Below are positions 19,582-28,388 of a DNA stretch of 46,653 bases, one piece after another. Source of the DNA: Candidatus Sumerlaeia bacterium (GTDB taxonomy: Bacteria > Sumerlaeota > Sumerlaeia > JABWBI01). Under the pieces are notes generated by a model. It worked only from the letters and a program-made list of their open reading frames with translations. It made no database searches and was not told the DNA's origin. The stretch covers positions 1 through 46,653 of the forward strand of contig JABWBI010000004.1 in assembly GCA_013360565.1 (NCBI GenBank), read 5' to 3'. Each line of letters opens with the position of its first letter. Positions within the stretch are counted from its first letter, which is position 1. The position numbers and the translations under genes are program-made.

Positions 19582-21651
19582 ATGAGCGCACGCCGTCAGC
19601 CATCACGTCCCGGTTCCCCGGGGCGATTCGCCACGCAGCTGCTGGCGATCACGCTCGTCATCGGAATCCTCGTGGGCGCCCTCTCGGCCCTCGGTGCCTT
19701 CACTGGCATCGAATGGTGGCTCACCAAGGCCCGGCTGAACTGGCACACCTGGGACTGGCACCCAGATGGCCCCGGCCGCGGGGCCTCCCCATTTCCCGGC
19801 GTGGCGCTTCTTCTCTTTGATCGGGCTGATCTGCTCGCAGCGGGGGCCGACGCAGAGCGTGATGGCCAGGACAGCGCGTCTTGGCACGACCGCGAGCAGC
19901 TTCAGTGGATGGTCATGCGCAGCCTGGAGATCCTGGCCGACCTCGCATCGCATGACGCCGGGCTCGCTCCGGGTGCCGTCGGCCTGGACTTCTACAATCT
20001 CGGGATGGACGACGACCGAAACGCGGAGATCGTGTCGCGGATGACGGTGGCGGCGCAGAGGCTGGAGAACGTGGTCGACGGGTACCGGCTCACGGACGAG
20101 ACGGGGAGCGACACGACGCTTGCTTCCGCCTCGCGTCACGGATTCCTCGATCTTCTTCCACCGGTGAGGTTCCTGGTGGATGAGGACGCGACGCAGACGG
20201 CGACGCTCTGGCGCCGCTCTGCCGCTTCTCGGGAGGATCAGTTCTCGCTGGGATTGGCCATCTGCATGGAGTTCGAGGCCCGGATGCGCCACCGGCCTGA
20301 GTGGAGCCCGAGCCGCGTCTCGTTCGCCTCGTGGGATGCTCTCTCGGCGGAAGGTCAACGCTGGCCACCCATGGACAGCGTCGATGACGAGCTGAGGCTG
20401 CTCTGGCCGATCATGTTTCTCCCCCCTCGCTCCAGCGGCACCTCCGAGAGCGGATCACCTGCCCGGCGGTCGGCATTTCCCGTCCTTCATTTCCGCGACA
20501 TGCTTCAGCTCGGCCGCCTGCTGAAGACGGGAGATCCCGCCGAGTGGCCTGGCCTCGGGACGGTCTTTGGCCGTGCGCTGCTCGTCGGCGTCGATCTGCC
20601 CGACGTCGATCGAATCCGAACCCCCTACAGCAATCGCCTCCACGGCTCCCAGGAGTTTCCCGGCGTCGAGGTCCACGCACAGATCGTCTGCGGACTCCTG
20701 AACGGCTGGGTCCTCCGGCCCCTCGACCGGTTCCTTCCAGCCCTCAATGGGGTTCTGCTCCTCGGACTCATGTTCGTCTCGGCCTGGGGCGCGGGGCGCC
20801 TTGCATTCGGCTGGAGCATTGTCGCGGGCGCGCTTCTCCTGGTCGCACTCCTTCTGGTCGATGCAGTCCTGTGGCACTTCGGCCACATCACGCTCCCGCT
20901 CACCCAGTGGCTAGTGGGGATCTCGATGGCCAACCGAAGCGCCGCCCAGCTCCTCGCACGGCGCGAGCGGCGGTCGCGCGATCTCGTCATGCAGCGGCTC
21001 TCGCAGCACGTCACCGAGCGGGTGGCCCATCACTTGGTTCACAGCCCGCTTGCCGGCGAGCTCGGCGGTGAGCGGCGCGAGGTGACGGTCCTCTTCAGCG
21101 ATCTGCAGGGCTTCACCTCGCTGACCGAGCGCTTGCCCCCGGAGGTGATGCTCGCATTGATGAACCGCTACCTCGACGCCATGAGCGACGAGATCGCCGC
21201 CGAGGGGGGCACGCTGGCCAATTACATCGGCGACGCGATCTTCGCGATCTTCGGCGCTCCCGATGCACTCCCCGACCACGCCCGGCGGGCCGTCAATGCC
21301 GCGATCCGGATGCAGCAGGCCCTCAGCCGGTTCAATCTCACGATCACCGCCGAGGGACACGCACCCCTCGCGCAGCGCATCGGCCTGTCCACCGGACAGG
21401 TGATCTGCGGCAATGTCGGCGGCACCAAGCGCTTCATCTGGACGGCGCTCGGCGACGCGGTGCCCATCGGGGCGCGACTCGAACCCCTCAACAAGCAGTA
21501 TGGAACCGGCATTCTGATGACGCAGGCCACTTGCGCGCAACTCGGTCCAGAGTACAATGTCCAACTCGTGGACTCGGGCATCCGAGTCCGGGGCCGGCAG
21601 GGTCTGCTCGACATCTACACCGTGGAGGTGCCTCCATGCGAAGGGGGTTGA
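19582..21651 (+). CDS. CHASE2-domain class III adenylate/guanylate cyclase-like protein
   Basis: N-terminal TM; extracytoplasmic region ending DRIRTPYSNRLHGSQEFPGVEVHAQIVCGLL (CHASE2-like); three TMs; cyclase domain EVTVLFSDLQGFTSLTERLPPE...GGTLANYIGDAIFAIFGAPD...ALGDAVPIGARLEPLN. Confidence 0.88.
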   Translation: MSARRQPSRPGSPGRFATQLLAITLVIGILVGALSALGAFTGIEWWLTKARLNWHTWDWHPDGPGRGASPFPGVALLLFDRADLLAAGADAERDGQDSASWHDREQLQWMVMRSLEILADLASHDAGLAPGAVGLDFYNLGMDDDRNAEIVSRMTVAAQRLENVVDGYRLTDETGSDTTLASASRHGFLDLLPPVRFLVDEDATQTATLWRRSAASREDQFSLGLAICMEFEARMRHRPEWSPSRVSFASWDALSAEGQRWPPMDSVDDELRLLWPIMFLPPRSSGTSESGSPARRSAFPVLHFRDMLQLGRLLKTGDPAEWPGLGTVFGRALLVGVDLPDVDRIRTPYSNRLHGSQEFPGVEVHAQIVCGLLNGWVLRPLDRFLPALNGVLLLGLMFVSAWGAGRLAFGWSIVAGALLLVALLLVDAVLWHFGHITLPLTQWLVGISMANRSAAQLLARRERRSRDLVMQRLSQHVTERVAHHLVHSPLAGELGGERREVTVLFSDLQGFTSLTERLPPEVMLALMNRYLDAMSDEIAAEGGTLANYIGDAIFAIFGAPDALPDHARRAVNAAIRMQQALSRFNLTITAEGHAPLAQRIGLSTGQVICGNVGGTKRFIWTALGDAVPIGARLEPLNKQYGTGILMTQATCAQLGPEYNVQLVDSGIRVRGRQGLLDIYTVEVPPCEGG

Positions 21652-22655
21652 TTTCAGCGGCGCTCCTCGCCGCGGCATTCGCGGCGGGCGCCGGCCCGGC
21701 GGATATGATCCTGGCGATCGACGGGGGCGTCTTTGTCGACCGCGCCGGGACAGCGGAGCGCGTGAGCAGCGTTCCATTCACTCTCGAGCCCGGTGACGTC
21801 GTGCGCGTCAACCCCGGAGGCCAAGCCCGGCTTCTGGGAGGGGACGGTGAGGGCAGCCTCGTCATCACCCCTGGCCGCAGTCCGCACACAGTCGGTCAAC
21901 CAACCTCCCTCATCGCGACGCTGCTCAGCCAGTCTCCGTCCGAGAGCGCCGACGTCGCTGGCGTCGACTTCACGACGATGCGCAGCGCCATCCACCTGAG
22001 CCAACAGCTGGCGAGTCCCCGCAACACAGCGCTCCGCGAGTGCCCCACGTCTCTCGTGATTGCCCTGCCCGCCGGGACGGCGCGTGAGTTCATCGCGGCC
22101 AGCCAGGACGAGGGACTCTCAGCGACGGTGACGCTGACCGTGCTCGGGGCCGAGGAATCCCTGTTCACAGGTCAGGTCCTGTGGAGCCGGGCCGACCTCC
22201 AGGGGCTGGCAAGCTCTGACCGCGAGGAAGACCTTCGGACGGTGGAACTGGGTGAGGCCGCCGGCCGAATCCCCACAGGCGAGAGAGTCGTCGCCCACGT
22301 CTCCTCCCCGCAGCTGCAGGACATCGCCCTCCGCGACGATGCGACCGAGCCTCCTCCCGAGGATCGCGCCTGGTTCCGAATCTTGACTGACGATGAACGG
22401 CTGCGCGCTGAGGCCGATCTGGAGCATGCCCTGCGCATCGCCGAGCGCCTGGGGAACGAGCCCACACAGCGGACCCTCTTCTGTGCGAGGATCCTGGAGA
22501 GCCACGGCCTGTCGGCGGAGACGCTCGCTCTCCTCCGCGAAAGCCTCGGCGCCGCTGGGAACGGCGCCAGCGGGGAAGCGCTCGCTCCCCTCGCCCGCTA
22601 CGAGCAGCGTCTGAGCGCGACTCTCGCGGCACCATGGCAACCCGAGTCGCGGTGA
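21636..22655 (+). CDS. Secreted FecR-like protein
   Basis: Signal peptide MRRGLISAALLAAAFAAGAGPA; DGGVFVDRAGTAERVSSVPFTLEPGDVVRVNPGGQARLLGGDGEGSLVITPG is a FecR-like pattern. Starts inside the cyclase 3' end (16-nt overlap). Confidence 0.6.
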   Translation: MRRGLISAALLAAAFAAGAGPADMILAIDGGVFVDRAGTAERVSSVPFTLEPGDVVRVNPGGQARLLGGDGEGSLVITPGRSPHTVGQPTSLIATLLSQSPSESADVAGVDFTTMRSAIHLSQQLASPRNTALRECPTSLVIALPAGTAREFIAASQDEGLSATVTLTVLGAEESLFTGQVLWSRADLQGLASSDREEDLRTVELGEAAGRIPTGERVVAHVSSPQLQDIALRDDATEPPPEDRAWFRILTDDERLRAEADLEHALRIAERLGNEPTQRTLFCARILESHGLSAETLALLRESLGAAGNGASGEALAPLARYEQRLSATLAAPWQPESR

Positions 22656-22734
22656 CGCTGGACAGGCGCGCTCTCGGAGAGGCAGAATGCGCCGACGCCT
22701 CTGACGGCCCAGATTCGACTCTGAGAGGACCTCG

Positions 22735-23739
22735 ATGAAAGCGATCATCCCGGTGGCCGGTGTCGGCACCCGCATGAAGCCCCACACCTACACAGCCCCC
22801 AAGGTGCTGCTGCGTGTGGCGGGCAAGCCCATGCTCGGTCACATTCTCGACGAGCTTGTGAAAATCGGAGTCGAGGAGGTCACCCTCATCGTCGGCTACT
22901 ATGGGGAAAAGGTCATCGAATACGTCGACACCTCCTACAAGTTCAAGCGCGTGAACTATGTCTGGCAGGAGGAGAGGCGCGGTCTCGGGCACGCCATTTG
23001 GATCACCAAGAAGCATCACCGGACGGACGAGCCGCTGCTCATCGTCCTCGGAGACACCGTCTTCGAGGCGGACTTCAACAAGCTCTTCAAATTCAAGAAC
23101 AACGTGCTCGGCGTGAAAGAGGTCGATGATCCCTCGCGTTTCGGCATCGCCCAGCTCGACAAGTCGGGGACGCAGATCGAACGCCTCGTCGAAAAGCCGC
23201 CGGAGTTCGTCGGCAACCTGGCGCTCGTCGGCATCTACTACATGACTCAGCCCAAGCTCATGTTCAAGTGCCTCGACCACATCATCAGGCACAGGATCAC
23301 GACCAAGGGAGAGTATCAGATCACCGATGCGCTGCAGGAGATGATCAACAGAGGCGCCGCCTTCGTGCCCTTCCGAATTGAGGGGTGGTACGACTGCGGC
23401 AAGCCGGAGACTCTGCTGGAGACGAATCGCATCCTCCTCGACAACATGGCCAAGCGTGGCAAGTCCCAGGCGCCCCGGCCGTGGAAGGACTCCATCATCA
23501 TTCCCCCTGTTTCGATTCATCCCAGCGCGAAGATCGTGCGGAGCATCGTCGGCCCGCACGTCGACGTCGCCGAGGGGGCGGAGATCAGCCACTCGATCAT
23601 CTCCGACTCGATCGTCTCCAGCAACGCGAGCGTCGCAAACATGATCGCGGCGCAGACCATCATCGGCAACGATGCCCACGCGACCGGCGTGACGCACCAG
23701 TTGAACGTCGGCGACAGCTCCGAGATCAGCTTGGCCTGA
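22735..23739 (+). CDS. Sugar-1-phosphate nucleotidyltransferase with left-handed beta-helix tail
   Basis: MKAIIPVAGVGTRMKPHTYTAPKVLLRVAGKPMLGHILDELVKIGV; VLGDTVFEADF; VEKPPEF; IEGWYDCGKPETLLETN; hexapeptide-like C-terminus. Confidence 0.9.
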   Translation: MKAIIPVAGVGTRMKPHTYTAPKVLLRVAGKPMLGHILDELVKIGVEEVTLIVGYYGEKVIEYVDTSYKFKRVNYVWQEERRGLGHAIWITKKHHRTDEPLLIVLGDTVFEADFNKLFKFKNNVLGVKEVDDPSRFGIAQLDKSGTQIERLVEKPPEFVGNLALVGIYYMTQPKLMFKCLDHIIRHRITTKGEYQITDALQEMINRGAAFVPFRIEGWYDCGKPETLLETNRILLDNMAKRGKSQAPRPWKDSIIIPPVSIHPSAKIVRSIVGPHVDVAEGAEISHSIISDSIVSSNASVANMIAAQTIIGNDAHATGVTHQLNVGDSSEISLA

Positions 23740-23744
23740 CCCCT

Positions 23745-24881
23745 GTGACTGCGCCTGCCAGGATTCTCCGCGTCGCTGATCTCCTCACGGTCCTCGAGGA
23801 GATGGCCCCGTCGTCCCTGGCCGAGCCCTACGACAATCCAGGGCTCCAGATCGGCAGTCGCCGCCAGGCGGTGCAGCGCATTCTCGTCGGCCTCGAACTG
23901 AGCCCTCGCCTACTCAGCGAGGCCAGGCGGCGCCGGTGTGACACCGTGCTCGTGCATCACCCGCTCTTTTTTCTGCCGGTCAAGCGCCTCCTTGAGGAAG
24001 AGCTGGTGGGCGGTCTTGCGCTCGCCGTGGCGCGAGCGAGGCTGACGCTCATTGCGGCGCACACAAATCTCGACAAGTCCCCCGAAGGCACAGGGCCTGC
24101 CCTCGCCGCCGAGCTGGGACTCCGCCACACCGAGGTTCTCCTGCCGGAGCGCCTGGGCGCCGACGTGAAGTTTGTCGTGTTCGTCCCCGCAGGACATGAG
24201 GCGAAGGTCATCGAGGCCATTCACCGCGGCGGCGGCGGCGTCATCGGAGAGTATGATCACTGCTCCTTCCGTGCGGAGGGGACCGGCTCCTTCCGTGGCA
24301 GCGCCCGCGCGAACCCGGCGGTCGGACAGGCAGGCCGTCTGGAGCAGGTGCGCGAATTCCGCCTCGAATCCCTGGTGCCGCGCAGAGCCCTTGCATCCGT
24401 GCTCGACGCCGTGCGCAGGGTCCACCCCTATGAGGAGATGGCCTTCGATGTCTATCCACTCGAACAGCCCCTGTCGCCATTCGGCCTTGGCCTCCGGGCG
24501 ACGCTGGAGAGGCCGATGACGCTCCGCGCATGGGCCGCCCATGTGAAGCGCCGCCTTCGCCTGCGCTCCGTGCGAATGGTCGGAGACCCGCAACAGCGGG
24601 TCCGCCACGTCGCCCTTGCCACGGGCGCGTGCGAGTTTCTGCTCCGCGATCTCGCGCCTCCGCACATCGACTGCCTGGTGACGGGAGACGTGAAGTACCA
24701 CCTGGCCGTGGAGGCCCGCGCCAAGGGGCTGGGTGTCGTTGACCCCGGCCACTGGGCGAGCGAGGTGATCGTCTGCGAACCCTGGGCCAGAGCACTGCAC
24801 CGCCGTCTCACGGCGAAGGGCTGGAGTGTCGACGTCTTCGCCGCGACCGAGAACGATCCTGATCCCTTCGTGACGGTGTGA
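23745..24881 (+). CDS. Nif3-like dinuclear metal center protein (YqfO type with insert domain)
   Basis: GTG start; LAEPYDNPGLQIGSRRQAVQRILVGLELSPRLLSEA, VLVHHPLFF, AAHTNLDKSPEGTGPALAAELGL, VTGDVKYHLAVEARAKGLGVVDPGHWASEV. Confidence 0.92.
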   Translation: MTAPARILRVADLLTVLEEMAPSSLAEPYDNPGLQIGSRRQAVQRILVGLELSPRLLSEARRRRCDTVLVHHPLFFLPVKRLLEEELVGGLALAVARARLTLIAAHTNLDKSPEGTGPALAAELGLRHTEVLLPERLGADVKFVVFVPAGHEAKVIEAIHRGGGGVIGEYDHCSFRAEGTGSFRGSARANPAVGQAGRLEQVREFRLESLVPRRALASVLDAVRRVHPYEEMAFDVYPLEQPLSPFGLGLRATLERPMTLRAWAAHVKRRLRLRSVRMVGDPQQRVRHVALATGACEFLLRDLAPPHIDCLVTGDVKYHLAVEARAKGLGVVDPGHWASEVIVCEPWARALHRRLTAKGWSVDVFAATENDPDPFVTV

Positions 24882-25621
24882 TGATGGAAGACCTGCCGCG
24901 TGAGGAGATGTCCCGGATCTGGCGTTCGCTGGTGGAGCTCCAGCGCATCGACGCCGAGAGCCTCGCCGTCGATCAGCGGCTGTCCGCCCTCCCCGCCAAG
25001 GTGGACGCCGAGCACCAGCGCCTCGCGTCCAAGCAGGCGGCGCTGAGAGACCACGAAGCCAGGGGCGAGAGTCACGCGCGCGAGCGGCGCGAGTGCGAGC
25101 GCCAGATTGCCGAGCGCGAGGAGAAGGTGAAGCGTCTTCAGGCTCAGCTGTTTCAGGTCAAGACACAGAGGGAGTACGACGCGATCGGCGTTGAAGTCAC
25201 GGTGCTTCAGCGCGAGATCAGCGACATCGAAGACCGTGAGCTCGCGCTCATCGAGGCCGAGGAGACCCATGCGCGCGAGATCGAGGCTCTCCGCCGGGCC
25301 GTCGACGAGCTCCGGGCCGGCACCGCCAAAGAAATCAGCCGCCTCGAGAGCCTGCGGGAGGAGGCCGAGAGAACGCGTGAGGTCCTGCTGGCCGACCGGC
25401 CGCGCCATGCCTCGTCGCTGCCTGATGAGATTCTCCGGCGCTACGACACGCTCCGCCTTCGCTTCCCCGACAGCGCCGTGGTGCATGCCGTCGAGAGCAC
25501 CTGCGGCGGCTGCCGGATGGGGCTCGTCAACCAGACGATGCTGCAGCTCAACCTCGGGCAGCGATTCACCTACTGCGAACACTGCAGCCGCATGCTGGTC
25601 CCTCAGGAGAAGGCCGGATGA
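24878..25621 (+). CDS. C4-type zinc-ribbon coiled-coil protein
   Basis: Long coiled coil followed by ESTCGGCRMGLVNQTMLQLNLGQRFTYCEHCSRML. Overlaps the Nif3 stop. Confidence 0.88.
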   Translation: MMMEDLPREEMSRIWRSLVELQRIDAESLAVDQRLSALPAKVDAEHQRLASKQAALRDHEARGESHARERRECERQIAEREEKVKRLQAQLFQVKTQREYDAIGVEVTVLQREISDIEDRELALIEAEETHAREIEALRRAVDELRAGTAKEISRLESLREEAERTREVLLADRPRHASSLPDEILRRYDTLRLRFPDSAVVHAVESTCGGCRMGLVNQTMLQLNLGQRFTYCEHCSRMLVPQEKAG

Positions 25622-26721
25622 GATTCCCCCTGTTCCCTCTCATGCTCCTGGCTGCCACCGTGCTGCCCGGCCCGGCAGCCGCCGGCCCGGCGGTGGTCGG
25701 TCTCTACGCTCGGGCCCTCCCGGACGCTCAGGACCGCGCCGCGCAGTGGGACCGGTGCGAAGAGACCGGCGTCACCGATCTCTTCGTTCAGACGTTTCAC
25801 GGCGGCATGACGATCTACCCCTCCAACGCGGAGCGCACCTTCCCGCAGCGTCCTGACCTCGCGGGCACCGACCTTCTCCAGACCTACATCGACGAGGGCC
25901 ATGCGCGGGGCATCCGCATCCACGCCTGGGTGGATCTGCTTCTCTGGGGGCCGGACCGCGCCACGCTCGAACCTGGAGCACCGCTCCCCCTGGCGCTCAA
26001 CCATCCCGAGTGGCAAGTCGCCGATGCCTCGGGAGCCACGACGGGGCCCCTCTTCGTCACACCGGCTCATCCCGACGTGACGAACCGGGCCACACTCGTC
26101 TGCCTTGAGATCGCCCACTCGCACCGGGAAATCGACGGGATTCACCTCGACTACCTCCGCTACCCCGGGGGCGGCGACTTCACCTACGATGCCGCGGCTC
26201 TGCGCACTTTTCAGGGGCAGGGGCACCCCGATCCCCGGCACAATCGCAGTCCGGAGACCGCGCAGGCGTGGCGCGCACACTGCGAGAGCCGGCTGCGTGA
26301 TCTGGGCAATCAGATCGGACTGATCATCGACGGTCTCTTCGAAGATGACATCCTGGTCACCGTGGCTGTGCAGGCACGCCCCGCGGACGATGACCTGACG
26401 TATCAGAGCTGGCCCTCCTGGCTCGCCGATGGGCACATCGACGCTGCTGTGGCGCAGTGCTTCTCAGCAGACCTCGATGCCATTCACGAAGAGGCCGCGG
26501 CGGCCATCGCGGATGCGGCAGAGACGCCCTGCTGGATTGCCCTGGCGTGTCAGCCCCGCTCCGGCAGGCCGATGCCGCACGATCAGATCGCTGCGTTGGC
26601 CGGGCTGAATCCCGCCGGAGTCGTGCTCTTCAGTGACGCCTGGCTCGCGCCGGACGGCGAAGTTCGGCAGTCCATCCGCACAGTGTTGAGATCCAGTGAG
26701 GGGTCGCCGGAGGGGAGCTGA
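25618..26721 (+). CDS. Secreted GHL10/DUF187-type glycosyl hydrolase-like protein
   Basis: Signal peptide; EETGVTDLFVQTFHGGMTIYPSNAERTF; GIRIHAWVDLLLWGP; REIDGIHLDYLRYPGGGDFTYD. ATGA overlap with the upstream gene. Confidence 0.82.
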   Translation: MRFPLFPLMLLAATVLPGPAAAGPAVVGLYARALPDAQDRAAQWDRCEETGVTDLFVQTFHGGMTIYPSNAERTFPQRPDLAGTDLLQTYIDEGHARGIRIHAWVDLLLWGPDRATLEPGAPLPLALNHPEWQVADASGATTGPLFVTPAHPDVTNRATLVCLEIAHSHREIDGIHLDYLRYPGGGDFTYDAAALRTFQGQGHPDPRHNRSPETAQAWRAHCESRLRDLGNQIGLIIDGLFEDDILVTVAVQARPADDDLTYQSWPSWLADGHIDAAVAQCFSADLDAIHEEAAAAIADAAETPCWIALACQPRSGRPMPHDQIAALAGLNPAGVVLFSDAWLAPDGEVRQSIRTVLRSSEGSPEGS

Positions 26722-26722
26722 G

Positions 26723-27460
26723 TCAATGGGGACGCCCGGCGTCACCGATCTCGTCGAGAATCTCCGGCACGAGCACTGAGAGGGCTCGCACCAGCTGTCC
26801 AGCAGCCTCTCGCGCTCTCCTGCGCTGACGAATCACGGCGCGGAGACGCCCGGGATGCAACCGGAAGCGATGGGTCCCTGGGCTCTGGCCCGCCACAGAT
26901 CCGAGATCCTCCTCGACCGTGTCCAGAATCACTCTGACGGAGAGCCAGGGAATGGCGAGCCGCGAGGCGATCTGACCTGCGGCCGCACTCTCCATGTCGA
27001 CCCAGCTGACTCCATGCTTCTCGGCCGCCGCTCGCTTGGACTCCGCATCGGCCAGCGCATGGATGGACGTCAAACTCGGAGCGAAGCGCCATGGCGGTCC
27101 CTGCGCACGGACTGCGGCGCGCCCCGCTCTCTCCACGAGCCAAGCCGGAGGGGCAAGCACGGCAGGTGGAAGGAGCACCCGTTCGGAAATGCAGATGTCA
27201 CCTCCCCGCAGACTCTCAACTGTGGCGCCGGCTGTGCCCACCGACAGAATCCCGCTCAGATCGAGGCGCGTGTCGAGGTGGATGAGTGCCTGCCGGCATG
27301 CGTCGACGCCGACCCCCGTCGCGACCGCGGCGACGTTGCCCTGGGGTGTCCTCCAGCGCTGAACGGGCCAACGCCCCACCGTCAGCGGCGGGAGAGGAGT
27401 CCACCCCGCATGCCCGAGGCTCACGATTTCCTCGCGGACGGCGGCGGCGATCAGGAGCAC
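26723..27460 (-). CDS. Nucleoside phosphorylase superfamily protein (MTA/SAH nucleosidase / futalosine hydrolase / HpnG-like)
   Basis: VLLIAAAVREEIVSL; VAAVATGVGVDACRQAL; LSGILSVGTAGATVESLRGGDICISERVL; WVDMESAAAGQIASRLAIPWLSVRVILDTVEEDL. GTG start. Confidence 0.78.
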   Translation of the reverse strand: MLLIAAAVREEIVSLGHAGWTPLPPLTVGRWPVQRWRTPQGNVAAVATGVGVDACRQALIHLDTRLDLSGILSVGTAGATVESLRGGDICISERVLLPPAVLAPPAWLVERAGRAAVRAQGPPWRFAPSLTSIHALADAESKRAAAEKHGVSWVDMESAAAGQIASRLAIPWLSVRVILDTVEEDLGSVAGQSPGTHRFRLHPGRLRAVIRQRRRAREAAGQLVRALSVLVPEILDEIGDAGRPH

Positions 27461-27461
27461 G

Positions 27462-28388
27462 TCAGAGTTCCTCCCCTGGCCAGAACGCGCTCGCGAGGGG
27501 ATTGACGATGAAGACCAACACGGTGAAGAGGGCCACAAGAAAGGCCGCGCAGAGCGCAATCTCGCGCGGATTCTTTGGGATGGCGCGCCAGTTCACCCCG
27601 ACGAAGAGCGCCGCGATGAAAGGGAGCGCCGGAATGCCCGACGGTGTCAGAAGGGCTGACAGCAGTGATGTGATGATGGCGACAACCAGAGCGACGAGGT
27701 TGCGCATCAGAGGCAGGGCAAAGCGCCGTGCGACCTCGAGCAGAATGGCCGCGACGATGAGATCGCCAAAGCCGAACGCCGGCGTGACAGCGAGGCCTCC
27801 TTCCCCGGCCGGCGTCAGATTGGGGTACCAGAGCAAGAGCGCCTGCCCCAGCTCGGACTCGAGGGGGGTCTCCTGGATCTCCGCCGCGACGCGCCCCGTC
27901 GGCCCGAAGTACACGCTCCAGATGTCCACAGCCGTCAGGACGAGCACGATGGGAATGACCCAGGACAGGTTCTCCACGCGCCCGGCGATCAGCTTGCCGA
28001 TGAAGAGCGACGAACCGATCAGGGCCACGTTGGCGACGCCGAATTGGAGCACCGTCGCAAGACTGCGCTCGGGCGACGGATCGAACAGCAGATGCACCCC
28101 CTGACTGACCGCCGTGCAGATGACACCGGCGACAACAAGGCCGGGGACGGTCCATTCGAGCAGCACGCCCCGGAGAATGAGCCACATCGTCGTGAGCGTC
28201 AGGGCGAGGGCCGCAAACAGAGGCAGGAGCAGAAGCGGAGTCCCTGCGAGGCGTCCCATGGCATCTTCGGACATCGCCGCTGTGGCTGTGCTGAGAACAC
28301 TGTATGCGCCCACCCAGAGTGCGAGCGCCAAGCCGAGCCCAAGGACAGGGTTCCGATGAGTGGCATCTACCCGGCTCTCCAAAGTCAC
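27462..28388 (-). CDS. Polytopic membrane protein, candidate presenilin/SPP-type (A22) intramembrane aspartyl protease
   Basis: About 9 predicted TMs by eye. IVLVLTAVDIWSVYFGPTG (TM Asp155), VTPAFGFGDLIVAAILLEVARRF (GxGD, Asp209), SGIPALPFIAALFVG (PALP 253-256), in the order found in presenilins. Confidence 0.72.
   Translation of the reverse strand: MTLESRVDATHRNPVLGLGLALALWVGAYSVLSTATAAMSEDAMGRLAGTPLLLLPLFAALALTLTTMWLILRGVLLEWTVPGLVVAGVICTAVSQGVHLLFDPSPERSLATVLQFGVANVALIGSSLFIGKLIAGRVENLSWVIPIVLVLTAVDIWSVYFGPTGRVAAEIQETPLESELGQALLLWYPNLTPAGEGGLAVTPAFGFGDLIVAAILLEVARRFALPLMRNLVALVVAIITSLLSALLTPSGIPALPFIAALFVGVNWRAIPKNPREIALCAAFLVALFTVLVFIVNPLASAFWPGEEL

Noticed and set aside
22165-23697. 510-aa minus-strand ORF opposite the FecR-like and nucleotidyltransferase genes
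   Set aside because: The sense-strand products have clear family motifs; the antisense translation has none.
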